DNA of 64,000 nucleotides. Source: Limnoglobus roseus (GTDB taxonomy: Bacteria; Planctomycetota; Planctomycetia; Gemmatales; Gemmataceae). Shown one piece after another: positions 35,865-45,062 of this stretch. The notes beneath the pieces were generated by a model, which had not been told where the DNA came from, made no database searches, and saw nothing but the letters and a program-made list of their open reading frames with translations. The stretch covers positions 4,898,001-4,962,000 of the forward strand of contig NZ_CP042425.1 of the NCBI RefSeq assembly GCF_008254045.1, read 5' to 3'. Made by a program: the position numbers and the translations under genes. Position 1 is the first letter of the stretch; each line of letters starts with the position of its first letter.

Positions 35865-36524
35865 TTACTCCTTCCCCAGGACGAGATCGACGACCCAGCA
35901 CCCGCGGACGTGCGGCCCGTCGACGCGGCAGTGGGCGAGGATGTTAGCGTCCTCGCAACCGGCATCCTGCAGCGCGTCGGCCAGGATCGGCAGGCGGTCG
36001 AACGCACGGTCGTTGTAGATGCCTTGAGCGATACCGACGGCGGTGGGCGTGAGCCACGCCGGTTCGAGTGCGATGGGGCGGAATGGGTTGCCGAAGATGT
36101 CGCGGAGATGTTCGGATTGTCTGATTCGCCCCAGTCGTTTCGTCGCCTTCTTCAGGGGACGCTCGATCCCGACATCCAACAGGTTGGCAGTCAACCAGGC
36201 AACACGAAGGACGTTAGCTGACACATCTTCGGAAACGCAGGCATCAATGACCGCTTCGGCCGCGAATTCTTGGACGCCGTGAAATTCGTTGTAGGCTTCC
36301 GTCGCCAGTTGCTCCCCTTGCAGTAGTAGCGTCGGGGAAGCGAACCCATCGGCAAACTGCTCGGCAATTACGAGTGCCCTTCGCCCGCGGTCGTCAAGAA
36401 GGTTCGTGATGGCCTTGCAACATTCGACAGCGAACAACCGCAGTTTTCTCGGGCTGAACGTGACGCCAGACTGCGAGAGCATCCGGCCAGGTTCTTTTCC
36501 CACTCGCCACTCCGCCTCCGTCAT
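35865..36524 (-). CDS. Hypothetical protein of a Gemmata-type paralogue family
   Basis: I recall this type as common in Gemmata-like genomes and without a known function. The 219 residues start MTEAEWRVGKEPGRML, with KLRLFAVECCKAI as the central pattern, and end with the conserved DIFGNPFRPIALEPAW, then VDGPHVRGCWVVDLVLGKE. No catalytic motif, membrane segment or signal is seen. The start at 36524 was chosen because MTEAEW is the usual family N-terminus. It ends within the T tract of the split palindrome and converges on the export gene. Confidence 0.7.
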   Translation of the reverse strand: MTEAEWRVGKEPGRMLSQSGVTFSPRKLRLFAVECCKAITNLLDDRGRRALVIAEQFADGFASPTLLLQGEQLATEAYNEFHGVQEFAAEAVIDACVSEDVSANVLRVAWLTANLLDVGIERPLKKATKRLGRIRQSEHLRDIFGNPFRPIALEPAWLTPTAVGIAQGIYNDRAFDRLPILADALQDAGCEDANILAHCRVDGPHVRGCWVVDLVLGKE

Positions 36525-36758
36525 CGACCTGCCCTCCGTTCCCGCCGATGATACCACACGCGACTGCCGGTAGCGGTTGTAAGAATTCCGTCACGTCACG
36601 CGGCTTCCGGCTGCCCCAATCGTCGGACGCTTCCTCCATCCCGCGGCTCGCGTTCGTCGATGTTCCCCGCGACGAGTCACGGACGGAACTGTTGACGGCG
36701 ACCGGGCGTCGGCTAGCCTGACCGATGCCGCCCGCCCCGACAGACTCGGAGGGAGACG

Positions 36759-37280
36759 ATGCACATTCACACCCGTTACGCCGTGGCGTTCGCCGGCTTG
36801 ATGCTTGCGTCCACACTCAGCCCCCTCTCGGCCCAACCGCAGGTTCCTGGCGGCGCGGGGGCGGGTCGCCCGTCGTTCAGTCCTTACTTGAACCTCGCCG
36901 GTCGAGGGAACAACCCCGGCATCAATTACTTCGGGATCGTTCGCCCGGAGCAGAAGCTCTTTCAGCAGACGAGCCAACTCCAGCAACAGTTGTCGCTGAC
37001 GAACCAGGCGGTGACGAACAACACGAACTCGCTGAACGACAACCTCTTCACCGGCCGCGGGGCGACATTCGGGTTCTACTCGCACTACTACTACAACAGC
37101 CCGACTGGCGGCGGGGGGGCTGGCGGTGGTGGGAGTGGGTTCCGAACCAGCGGGGCCGGGAGTAGCACCGGACCGAATTACAACAACGCCGGGGCGGCGT
37201 CGGTCTTCCGGCCGGGCGGCATGTCGAACAACATCGGCCAAGCCCCCCGACCCGCGTTCAACGGCAACCCGCGACGATAG
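36759..37280 (+). CDS. Secreted Gly/Asn-rich hypothetical protein
   Basis: A signal peptide (FAGLMLASTLSPLSAQ) precedes a 150-residue region with a Gln-rich segment (FQQTSQLQQQLSLTNQAV) and a Gly-rich C-terminal half (TGGGGAGGGGSGFRTSG). No family is recognised. The likely location is the cell surface or periplasm. The next gene, also exported, starts 63 bases downstream on the same strand, so the pair may be co-transcribed. Confidence 0.65.
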   Translation: MHIHTRYAVAFAGLMLASTLSPLSAQPQVPGGAGAGRPSFSPYLNLAGRGNNPGINYFGIVRPEQKLFQQTSQLQQQLSLTNQAVTNNTNSLNDNLFTGRGATFGFYSHYYYNSPTGGGGAGGGGSGFRTSGAGSSTGPNYNNAGAASVFRPGGMSNNIGQAPRPAFNGNPRR

Positions 37281-37343
37281 ACCTTCCAGACTTCGGGCGG
37301 CTGTCTGGCCGCTGTCCTCGTATCGCGAAAGGATACCCCCAAC

Positions 37344-37961
37344 ATGATCCGCGGCACCTTCGTTTTCCTCGCGGCGGCCGCCCTCGGCGTGCCGGTTCAG
37401 GCCGGGGACGGCGTCTTCGGCAAGGGGCTGAAGATTTACCCCAAGTCCGAGGCCCATTACATCAAGCAGTTCTCCGGGCCGACGATCTCGCCGTGCGGGC
37501 CGTGCTTCGGCTACAATCGGACCCAGTGGCGCTCGTGGGGTGAGGCATGCAACGAACCGCAACCGGTCGATCCAGGTCCGGTGAAGTACGCCCCCCCGGC
37601 GGAAGAGGCGATCCCGGAGCCGGAGAAGAAGGGCACGCCGGCCACGCCGAAGATTGAGACAGGGCCGAAGGCCACGGAGAAGAAAGACCCGCCAGTGATT
37701 GCGCCCGAAAAGAAGGAACCGCCGAAGGTCGACGCCCCGAAACCACCGGACGTGAAGCCCGAAGTGCCGAAGATCGAGCTCCCCAAGCCGCCCGAGGCGA
37801 AGCCGGGACTGGAACCGAAGACGGAAAACACCTCGATCGTGCTGCCGTTGCCGAGCGTTCCCACGCCTCTGCCGGTGCCACCTGCTCCGGCCCCGCTGCC
37901 GGTTCCGGCCGTGGTCCCACTCCCGCTGCCGACGGTGATCGTGCCCATTTCTTCGAAGTAG
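37344..37961 (+). CDS. Secreted Pro/Lys-rich hypothetical protein
   Basis: The 205-residue protein has a signal peptide ending at VQAGDGVFGKG, a short conserved-looking middle with Cys-rich SPCGPCFGYNRTQW, and a long repetitive tail of KPP/PEKK and Pro-Val-Pro motifs (VPTPLPVPPAPAPLPVP). The tail is probably unfolded and may span or anchor to the wall. No enzyme domain is visible. It is followed by a 13-bp-stem hairpin. Confidence 0.65.
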   Translation: MIRGTFVFLAAAALGVPVQAGDGVFGKGLKIYPKSEAHYIKQFSGPTISPCGPCFGYNRTQWRSWGEACNEPQPVDPGPVKYAPPAEEAIPEPEKKGTPATPKIETGPKATEKKDPPVIAPEKKEPPKVDAPKPPDVKPEVPKIELPKPPEAKPGLEPKTENTSIVLPLPSVPTPLPVPPAPAPLPVPAVVPLPLPTVIVPISSK

Positions 37962-38005
37962 GGACAACCGCGGGCGAATCTTCGATAACAACACAGGCTT
38001 CCAGA

Positions 38006-38034
38006 CGAGCGAGAACCCGATGGGTTCTCGCTCG
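38006..38034. terminator. Hairpin between Pro/Lys-rich gene and epimerase
   Basis: A perfect 13-bp stem cgagcgagaaccc/gggttctcgctcg closes a three-base loop (gat). It lies 44 bases after the stop of the upstream gene and 22 bases before the epimerase ATG. It may end upstream transcription or serve as a stabiliser. Confidence 0.7.
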
Positions 38035-38055
38035 CGTTTCCGGTTCGAGGTAGTC

Positions 38056-38991
38056 ATGGCGGAACTGAGTCTTGTGACGGGCGGGGCGGGCTTCATCGGC
38101 TCGCACGTGGTGGAAGAACTGACCCGCCTCGGCCGCCCGGTCCGCGTGTTCGACGACTTCAGCACCGGCCTGCGGGAGAACTTCACGCACCTCGCGGTTG
38201 CCCCGGAGGTTGTCGAAGGTTCGCTCACCGACGGCGCGGCCGTGGCGCGGGCGGTGGCCGGGGCCGGCGTGGTCTACCACCTCGGGGCGATGGCGTCGGT
38301 CGCAAAGAGCCTGGAAGCGCCGCTCGACTGCCACGCCGTCTGCGCGACCGGCACGCTGAACGTGCTGGAAGCGGCCCGCAAGCACGGCGTGCGGCGGGTG
38401 GTGTACGCCGCGAGTTCGAGCGCCTACGGCGGGGCCGACGACCCGGCCGGCCAAGACGAGCAGACGCCGCTGGAAACGCTCTCGCCCTACGCGGCGGCGA
38501 AGTTGGCCGGTGAGATGTACTTGCAAGCCTTCGCGGCTAGTTTCGGCGTCGAGACGGTCCGCGTGCGGTTCTTCAACATCTTCGGCCCCCGCCAGCGGGC
38601 CGACAGTCCGTACAGCGGCGTCATCGCCATCTTCGCGGCGGCTCTGCTCAACGGCCGTGTGCCGACGGTCCACGGCGACGGCGGTCAATCTCGCGATTTC
38701 ACCTACGTGGCGAACGCCGTGCAAGCCCTGTTGAGGGCGGCCGAAACGCCAGGCGTCTCCGGCCGCGTCTACAACGCCGGCACCGGCCGGAGCGTGTCGC
38801 TGTTAGAACTCGTGGCCGCGTTGAACCGCATCCTCGGCACCGACGTGACGCCGACGCACGGCCCCGCCCGCCTCGGCGACGTGCGGTTCTCGAAGGCAAA
38901 GATCGAGAAGATTCAGTCGGAACTCGGCTACCAGCCGACGGTGGATTTCGAGGAAGGCTTACGGCGAACGGTGGATTGGATGAAGGGGTGA
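38056..38991 (+). CDS. NAD-dependent epimerase/dehydratase (UDP-glucose 4-epimerase-like SDR)
   Basis: The extended SDR has the NAD-binding GGAGFIGSHVVEEL, the SSSAYG segment with catalytic Ser, and YAAAKLAGE (YxxxK), plus FFNIFGPRQ and the RDFTYVANAV sugar-nucleotide motif. It probably makes a nucleotide-sugar such as UDP-galactose or UDP-glucuronate epimer for the nearby exopolysaccharide genes. ATG 38056 has GAGG upstream at 38047-38050. The length of 311 residues is normal. Confidence 0.88.
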   Translation: MAELSLVTGGAGFIGSHVVEELTRLGRPVRVFDDFSTGLRENFTHLAVAPEVVEGSLTDGAAVARAVAGAGVVYHLGAMASVAKSLEAPLDCHAVCATGTLNVLEAARKHGVRRVVYAASSSAYGGADDPAGQDEQTPLETLSPYAAAKLAGEMYLQAFAASFGVETVRVRFFNIFGPRQRADSPYSGVIAIFAAALLNGRVPTVHGDGGQSRDFTYVANAVQALLRAAETPGVSGRVYNAGTGRSVSLLELVAALNRILGTDVTPTHGPARLGDVRFSKAKIEKIQSELGYQPTVDFEEGLRRTVDWMKG

Positions 38992-39029
38992 GATCAATCA
39001 CCCCTTCACTCCGTTCCCCATCAACGCGA

Positions 39030-42000
39030 TTACTCTGGTCCGTACAACCGCTCGTAGTTCGGCCATTCCAGCGGGTGGAGCATCGTCTTCTTCAGCCCCT
39101 TGTCGCGGGCCGCGTTTAGCCACGTCCGCTTGTTCTCGCTCTCGGTCGTCTTCTCCGTCGCGAGGGCGGAGTGGAAGTCGTAGACGGCCTTCGGTTCCAA
39201 TAGCCGAGCGGCTCCCAGGTCCACCAACGCCTCGGCGGTCTTGCCGGCCGCCGTCTGGACCATCGCCCGCGTGTCCAACAGGAAGTTCCGCGGCCCGATC
39301 GTTGCGAGTGCCGTGTTGACCAGTTCCAGTGCCCGGCCGGCCGCGTCCGGGTTCCGCAACACCAACAGCGACGCGAGGTTGTTCAGAGCCACGGGCTGTT
39401 TCGCATCGACCGCCAGCACTTGCTCGTAAGCCGCGATAGCCTCATCGTACTTCCCCTGTGCGTCGAGGATCGCCGCCGCTGACGCGACCGCGGTCGTGTC
39501 CTTCGGGTTTGCCTTGCGCTGCTCGTCGATCCACGCGAGGCTCTCGCCGACGATACGGTCCCACTCGGGTTGTTCGGCCGGCGGGATCGCCGCCCGGGGT
39601 TTCGCCGCGATGGCGTTCCGCAGGAGTTGCACCTTCGTCAACGGCGGCGGGCAGTCCTTCGCGTCGAGCTTCCACGCAGTCTGCATCGCCTTCAACGTCT
39701 GCTGCGTGTCCACGTAGAAGAGGACCAGGGCCGCGTGCCGCTGCGGGAGTTGCGACTTCTCGGCCACCTGCCGGAAGGTCGCTTCCGCCTCGACCGTGCA
39801 ACCGAGTTCCAACAGCAGCGGGCCGACCGATTGGAGCTGAACCTCCGGCTTCGCCGCCGCGGGGAACGCAAGGACGAGTTTCGCCGCCCGGGCTTTGTCG
39901 CCGGCCTTCGCCAGTTCTCTCGCTTCCTCGGCGGTCGCGTCCCAGCTATTCGGCAGCGTCGTCTTGATCCGCTCCAGCGTCGGCCGGGCCGCGTCGAGGT
40001 GGTTGGCCTTCACCTGCACTTGATGCAGCAGGACGAGGTGAACCGCCCGGGCGTTCGGCGACTTCGTCGCTTCGCGAAGGTCGGCCTCCGCGAGTTGCAA
40101 CCGCCCCTCTTGAGCGTAGAGCATTGCCCGTTGTGCCAAATCGTCAGGCGGCAGGGGATCGTTGAGGGCGGATCGGTCGAGTAGTTGGTAGGCGTCCATC
40201 CGGCGGAACGGGTCGCGGGCCAGGACGAATGCCTTCGCCCGCAGATCATCGGGCAGTTCCGCCGTCTTCAAGTTCTCGTCCAACAGCGCCACCGCCGCGT
40301 CGATTCGCGTGTGCGCGTCCGATCCGACCATCTTGCCGGCCGCCAGACTGCGGCGCGCCCATCGCTTCAGGTCTTCGGGGGCATCGCTGGTTAAGATTGC
40401 CGCACACTTTGCGTCGGCGTCGGGGTTGCGGCCGGCGCGGCGGTACAGGTCCGCGAGGGCCGAGGTCAATCGTGGGTCGTTCGGCAATTCACGCAGACCG
40501 CCGAGGTACGTTTGCTCGGCCCCGCCGAGGTCGCCGAGGAGTTCCTGGCACTTGCCGACCGTCTGCGGAATGGTCGCCTTGTTGGGCAACTTGTCGCGGA
40601 CCGCCGTAAGGGCCGGGGCGACTTTCGTCGTTGTCGCGATGGCGGCGTCGCGGTCGCCGGTGAAAATCTGGGCCTGCACGAGTGCCAGCCAGACTTCCGG
40701 CATGTGCGGACCGTGTTCGCTCGCCTTCGCGAACGCCTTCACGGCCTCGGCCTTGTTGCCGTTCAGGAGGAACCAGTTGCCGCGGAAGAGTTGCTCCCGC
40801 GGGTCGGTCGAGTCGGCTGTCTTCTGGACGATTTCGCGGCTCTGCTCGCCGCCGTGACCGCCGGCGGCGTTCAGCAGCGACAGCGTTTGGCCGAGGTCTT
40901 TCGGCAACACCGCCAGTTGGTTACGCTCGTCGAGGACGCGGCGGGCGTTCTCTTGTCGGCCGCGGGCCAGCAGGAGGTTGACGAACTTCCGCAACACGGC
41001 CTCGTCGCGCTCGCCGAAATCGTAGGCCGTGCGGTACGCGGCCAGTGCCGCGTCGGGGTCGTTGGTCAGCATCGCGATGTCGCCGAGTACGACCTGCGGC
41101 CGCGTCCAGGCTTCTCGCTTCTTGAGGATCGCTTGCAGTTGGCCGCGCAACCGTTCAGCCTGCGGCCGGTCAACCTTCGACGACTGGGCGAGTTCCTTCA
41201 AAGCCTGGGCGAAGAGGAACACCGGCCCGGTCTCGCCGTCGAGTTTCTTGATCTCCGCGATGACGGCCTCGGCCTCCGGGAACCGCTTCGCTTGCAGATC
41301 GATCTGCGTCAGGGCCATCCGCGGGACCAGGTCGTAGGGCTTCGCCGTAGCCACCTTCTTCAGCAGATCGATCGCGTCCGTTGGTTGGTCCAGGCCGGCC
41401 AGCACGTTGGCGACGGCGAGGTTGAGTTCGTTCTGCTCGTCGGCGGGGAGCTTGTCCGCGTTGTCGGCGAGGGCACGGATCGCCTTCGCGTCGCGGGTCG
41501 TGCGGGCCAGCAGGTTCGCGCGGGCGATGCGGAGGGCGGCCTTGTCGCCGATCAATTTCTCGGCATCATCGAGAACGGTGGCCGCTTCTTTCGGGCTGCG
41601 GCGGGCGGCAAACTCGGCCAGAGTGACGTGCGCGGTCGTCGCCTCCGTCACCCGCGACACGAGGTCGCGTAGCAACTTCTCGCCCTCGTCCGCCCGGCCC
41701 TGGGCCGCGAGGGCTTGCGCCCGAAGTACCTCGACGCCGACGGTGCGCGGCGGTTTGCCGACGCTCGTCTCGAAGGCGGCCCAGTTCCGCTTTGCCACGG
41801 GCTTGCCGAGTTGCTCGCGGAGCTTCGCACTCACCAGCATGAAGCGGGCGGGGGGCATCGTGTCGGCGTAGTCGGTCAAAATCTTCTCGGCGTCGGCGAT
41901 GCGGTTCAGCCGCAACAGAGTCTCGGCCTTGCCGATCTGGGCGTCCGTGCGAAGTGGGTTCGCCAACGCCGCCCGTGAATAGGCCTCCAGGCTGCGCTCG

Positions 42001-43247
42001 GGGTTGTTGGCGAGCGAGTAGCACTGGCCGAGGCAAACCTGGGCCTTCGCGTAGTGGCGCGGGAACCGTTCGAAGAACTCCAAGCATTGCGTGAGCGCCG
42101 GGATTGCGTCCGGCCAGTTGCCGTCGAAGAGGAACAGTCGGCCGGTCAAGTAATCGTAAACAGGGCGGAACGTCTCTTTCCCCTTGTACCGGCGGTCGAT
42201 CTCCTGGCGGGCGAGGGTCACTTCGCGATTGTCGATCATCAGGTCGAGCAGGTCGATCGTCATCGGGTCGTTGTTCGTCGCCACCTCGGCGGCCTTGCGG
42301 AGTTCCTCCTGAGCCTTCGCCTTGTCGTGAAGCCCCTCGAGCGCCAGGTAGTAGGCGGTGCGCAACCGCGTGTCGTTCGGGTTGACGGCCACGGCCTTCG
42401 CCAACACCTCGCGGGCCGAGGCGAGCTGCTTGTCGCGAACGAACAGGTCGGCCATGAGCAGGGTGAAATCGATGTTCTTCGCGGCGTCCTTGACTTCCTT
42501 CGCGGCCTTCAGAATCTCCTCGCGGGCGGCGGCGGTCTGGCCTTTGCTGTAGAGGAAGTTAACGTGGGCCACGCGGGCGACGGTGTCGTCCGGCAGGTCT
42601 TTCGCCATCTGCTCAATCAAGCGGTCGGCTTCCTCGGTCGCGGTCGGCTGGTCCTCTTTGCGAAGGTACTCGGCCATCCGCTGGTAGACTTCCGCCGACG
42701 CCTTTTTGCCGTCGATCAGCTTCCGCAGGTGGGTCATGCCCGCGGCCGTGTCGCCGAGGCGGAACTCGCACGCAGCCAGTTGCTCGGTCAACTCCGGATC
42801 GCCCGGCGTGCCGGTCACGGGGTCGAGGAGGTAGGTCAGGTGGTGCTTGGCGCTGGTGAAGACCTGGTAAGTCATGTACATCTTCGCCAGCTTCTTGCGC
42901 TCCTCCGCCCGCTGCGGGGCGGCGAGCATCATGCGCTCGTAGCAGTCGATTAACGCCCGCTTTGCCTTCGGGTTCGGGTCTTCTTCTAGGATGGCCGCGT
43001 ACTCGCCGGTCGCGTTCATGTCCCGCGGCTGGAAGTTCAGGTAATTTTGGTACAGCAGGAAGGCGTCGGCGTTGTTGCCGTCTTGGCGGGCGTCGCGGGC
43101 CTGGTCGAGCATCTTCGCGGCATTGCGGTGGACTTGCAGGTAGTTGGCCCCGTAGGCCGCCCCGCCGAAAAGCGCAATCGTGACGAGCAGAATCAGCAGG
43201 CGTTTCGTGTTGATGTGGCGGCGCGACGACGGCTGGTACTTCTTCAA
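39030..43247 (-). CDS. Giant membrane-anchored TPR protein, 1405 residues
   Basis: One N-terminal membrane helix (LLILLVTIALFGGAAYGANYL) is followed by many tetratricopeptide-like helical pairs. Clear units include DNADAFLLYQNYLNFQP, LEAYSRAALANPLRTDAQIG, DPDAALAAYRTAYDFGERD and YDEAIAAYEQVLAVDAKQPVA (split). It is rich in Ala, Lys and Glu. It may serve as a periplasmic scaffold, perhaps like the PrsT-type TPR protein of XrtA exopolysaccharide loci, but that is inference from context. The downstream (plus-strand) deacetylase is divergent. Confidence 0.85.
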   Translation of the reverse strand: MKKYQPSSRRHINTKRLLILLVTIALFGGAAYGANYLQVHRNAAKMLDQARDARQDGNNADAFLLYQNYLNFQPRDMNATGEYAAILEEDPNPKAKRALIDCYERMMLAAPQRAEERKKLAKMYMTYQVFTSAKHHLTYLLDPVTGTPGDPELTEQLAACEFRLGDTAAGMTHLRKLIDGKKASAEVYQRMAEYLRKEDQPTATEEADRLIEQMAKDLPDDTVARVAHVNFLYSKGQTAAAREEILKAAKEVKDAAKNIDFTLLMADLFVRDKQLASAREVLAKAVAVNPNDTRLRTAYYLALEGLHDKAKAQEELRKAAEVATNNDPMTIDLLDLMIDNREVTLARQEIDRRYKGKETFRPVYDYLTGRLFLFDGNWPDAIPALTQCLEFFERFPRHYAKAQVCLGQCYSLANNPERSLEAYSRAALANPLRTDAQIGKAETLLRLNRIADAEKILTDYADTMPPARFMLVSAKLREQLGKPVAKRNWAAFETSVGKPPRTVGVEVLRAQALAAQGRADEGEKLLRDLVSRVTEATTAHVTLAEFAARRSPKEAATVLDDAEKLIGDKAALRIARANLLARTTRDAKAIRALADNADKLPADEQNELNLAVANVLAGLDQPTDAIDLLKKVATAKPYDLVPRMALTQIDLQAKRFPEAEAVIAEIKKLDGETGPVFLFAQALKELAQSSKVDRPQAERLRGQLQAILKKREAWTRPQVVLGDIAMLTNDPDAALAAYRTAYDFGERDEAVLRKFVNLLLARGRQENARRVLDERNQLAVLPKDLGQTLSLLNAAGGHGGEQSREIVQKTADSTDPREQLFRGNWFLLNGNKAEAVKAFAKASEHGPHMPEVWLALVQAQIFTGDRDAAIATTTKVAPALTAVRDKLPNKATIPQTVGKCQELLGDLGGAEQTYLGGLRELPNDPRLTSALADLYRRAGRNPDADAKCAAILTSDAPEDLKRWARRSLAAGKMVGSDAHTRIDAAVALLDENLKTAELPDDLRAKAFVLARDPFRRMDAYQLLDRSALNDPLPPDDLAQRAMLYAQEGRLQLAEADLREATKSPNARAVHLVLLHQVQVKANHLDAARPTLERIKTTLPNSWDATAEEARELAKAGDKARAAKLVLAFPAAAKPEVQLQSVGPLLLELGCTVEAEATFRQVAEKSQLPQRHAALVLFYVDTQQTLKAMQTAWKLDAKDCPPPLTKVQLLRNAIAAKPRAAIPPAEQPEWDRIVGESLAWIDEQRKANPKDTTAVASAAAILDAQGKYDEAIAAYEQVLAVDAKQPVALNNLASLLVLRNPDAAGRALELVNTALATIGPRNFLLDTRAMVQTAAGKTAEALVDLGAARLLEPKAVYDFHSALATEKTTESENKRTWLNAARDKGLKKTMLHPLEWPNYERLYGPE

Positions 43248-43369
43248 GGGGGAGGCTCCGACGGTAGTGCGGCTTCGTGGTGCGAATCAGTCGAGTAGAC
43301 GATTGTAGCAGACGATCCGGCTCTGCGGGCGGGGTGGGCTGATTGGATTTTCGGACCTATGCTTGTGGC

Positions 43370-44278
43370 ATGAACTCTCTGCGAACGCCCCAACCTGCCG
43401 GCCCATCCTACGTGCTCAGTTTCGATGTGGAGGAACACCACCGCATCGAAGCGGCCGCGGCCGTCGAGTGTTCATCAAAACAGATGGCGATCTACGCGGA
43501 ACGGATGGAAGACCGCACGCGAATGATCCTGGATTTGCTCGCGGCGGCCGGGGTGAAGGCGACCTTCTACATCGTCGGACAAATCGCCGAGACGCACCCG
43601 AAGCTGGTGCGAGACATCGCAGATGCCGGTCACGAAGTTGGCTCGCACAGTTACGACCACCGGCGCGTCCATCGCTTCACGCCGGAACAGTTCGCCGACG
43701 ACGTGCGCGTGAGCAAAGATCGGCTCGAACAGACCACCGGCCAACCCGTGTACGGGTTTCGCGCCCCCACGTTCAGCATCGTGCGGCAGACGGCGTGGGC
43801 GGTGGACGTACTCGCAGAGGTGGGAATCGTTTACGACAGTTCCATCTTCCCGGTGCGGCACGACCGCTACGGCATCCCCGATGCGCCGCGGACGCCGTTC
43901 CTGGCTTTTGGTCGTACGCGCGAGATTCTGGAACTCCCGCCGGCTACGTACCGCGTTTTGGGCCAGAACCTGCCGGTCGCCGGGGGCGGGTACTTCCGCC
44001 TTTTCCCGCCGATAGTCATGCGGGCGGGCTTGTCGCAACTCCGGCGGAAGACCTCGCCGGCGGTGGGGATGCTCTACTTCCACCCGTGGGAATTCGACCC
44101 GGATCAGCCGAAGTTGCCGTTGAAGTGGCTGTCGAAGTGGCGGACCTATGTGGGCATCTCGAAGAGCACGGCCCAGCTGGAACGCTTGGTGAAGCGATAC
44201 TCGTTCCGCCGGGCGATTGACGTGGTGAACGACCTGTTGGCCGACCGCGATTCGCTGCCGCGGTTCGCAGTCGGCTAA
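43370..44278 (+). CDS. Polysaccharide deacetylase, XrtA-associated (TIGR03006-like)
   Basis: This NodB-fold enzyme removes acetyl groups from a glycan. It has YVLSFDVEEHH with the metal/catalytic Asp, GVKATFYIVGQIAETHP, EVGSHSYDHRRVH (HxxxH metal site) and YGFRAPTFSIVRQ, and the C-terminal FHPWEFDPDQP. That pattern fits the PEP-CTERM/XrtA deacetylase family and not chitin deacetylases. ATG 43370 is used (302 residues). It diverges from the TPR gene and probably modifies the exopolysaccharide made at 26-35 kb. Confidence 0.88.
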   Translation: MNSLRTPQPAGPSYVLSFDVEEHHRIEAAAAVECSSKQMAIYAERMEDRTRMILDLLAAAGVKATFYIVGQIAETHPKLVRDIADAGHEVGSHSYDHRRVHRFTPEQFADDVRVSKDRLEQTTGQPVYGFRAPTFSIVRQTAWAVDVLAEVGIVYDSSIFPVRHDRYGIPDAPRTPFLAFGRTREILELPPATYRVLGQNLPVAGGGYFRLFPPIVMRAGLSQLRRKTSPAVGMLYFHPWEFDPDQPKLPLKWLSKWRTYVGISKSTAQLERLVKRYSFRRAIDVVNDLLADRDSLPRFAVG

Positions 44279-44282
44279 GAGT

Positions 44283-44699
44283 TTACTCTTTCGTCTCGTT
44301 CTCAGTCTTTTTCTTGCGTCGTGCCGCAGCGGCGACGGCCAATCCAATCCCGGCCATCACGATGGTGGTCGGCTCGGGCACGCCCACCGGCTTCACGATC
44401 GGCGGGGGCGGGGGCGGGGGCGGCGGTACAACTGGCGGTCCCGGCGGCGGGGGCGGAGGGAAGAACGGTGGCGGCGGGACGGGTGGGATCACCGGCGGGA
44501 CGACAGGCGGCCCAACCGGTGGCACGATGATCGGCGGTGGCGGCGGCGGTGGCACGACGACGACCTTGTTTCCGCCGTTCGGAACGGGGGGAAAGAACGC
44601 TCCGGCCGGTTGCGTGCAGATGGTGAACGCTGCCGCCCCGACGATGCCGGCGGGAATGATCGAACGCAGACACAAAAAGGTATGCCATTCCGTGGCCAT
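44283..44699 (-). CDS. Proline-rich PEP-CTERM protein
   Basis: The 138-residue protein has a signal peptide (IIPAGIVGAAAFTICTQPAGA), then a block of PP-rich repeats, then a C-terminal PEP-CTERM sorting signal: VPEPTTIVMAGIGLAVAAAA and a basic tail RRKKKTENETKE. PEP-CTERM proteins are processed by exosortase and usually linked to exopolysaccharide or the cell surface. It lies convergent with the XrtA-type deacetylase. The start at 44699 was chosen because it begins the signal peptide. Confidence 0.82.
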   Translation of the reverse strand: MATEWHTFLCLRSIIPAGIVGAAAFTICTQPAGAFFPPVPNGGNKVVVVPPPPPPPIIVPPVGPPVVPPVIPPVPPPPFFPPPPPPGPPVVPPPPPPPPPIVKPVGVPEPTTIVMAGIGLAVAAAARRKKKTENETKE

Positions 44700-45062
44700 G
44701 AGTATTCCCCCATCTCCCGCCTGAGTAACTGCGACGTATAGCAGGTATCGGGAAGAGGGGAATTCCAACTTAACAGCTTCTCCGGGTTGGTCAGCTTTTC
44801 TCGCCGCCGCGGCCTGTCGAAACTTTGCGGACCATGTGGATTCTCCAGTTTGCGTAAAATTCCAACGGCGGGCGTTCCGGTCACTTTGCAAGTTGGATTG
44901 AGGATAGCTAGCTGGGATGACCGAACCAGTTAATTGACACGATCTGCGCCGGCATTGGGTAGGCGGTGAAGGTGGGGAACAGGACCGTTCTCCCGCGACC
45001 GTGACTCCGGCGGTGGATTTTGCAACATCGATTCAGCGGGCAGTGTCAGGAGGACCGTCACC
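44700..45062. promoter_or_regulatory. Divergent intergenic region, PEP-CTERM and BBP7 genes
   Basis: These 363 bases lie between divergent genes and should hold both promoters. A TTGACA at 44934-44939 is a possible -35 box for the BBP7 gene, but no good -10 follows. The short motif aattccaac occurs twice (about 44761 and 44858). No RNA gene is seen. Confidence 0.4.

Noticed and set aside
36591..38228. 545-codon minus-strand frame across two small secreted genes
   Set aside because: The plus strand holds two genes with signal peptides; the minus frame translates to Arg-rich low-complexity sequence.
44400..44560. Possible simple-sequence microsatellite (ggcgggggcggg-like)
   Set aside because: It is the codon pattern of the Pro-rich PEP-CTERM gene on the minus strand, not an independent repeat.
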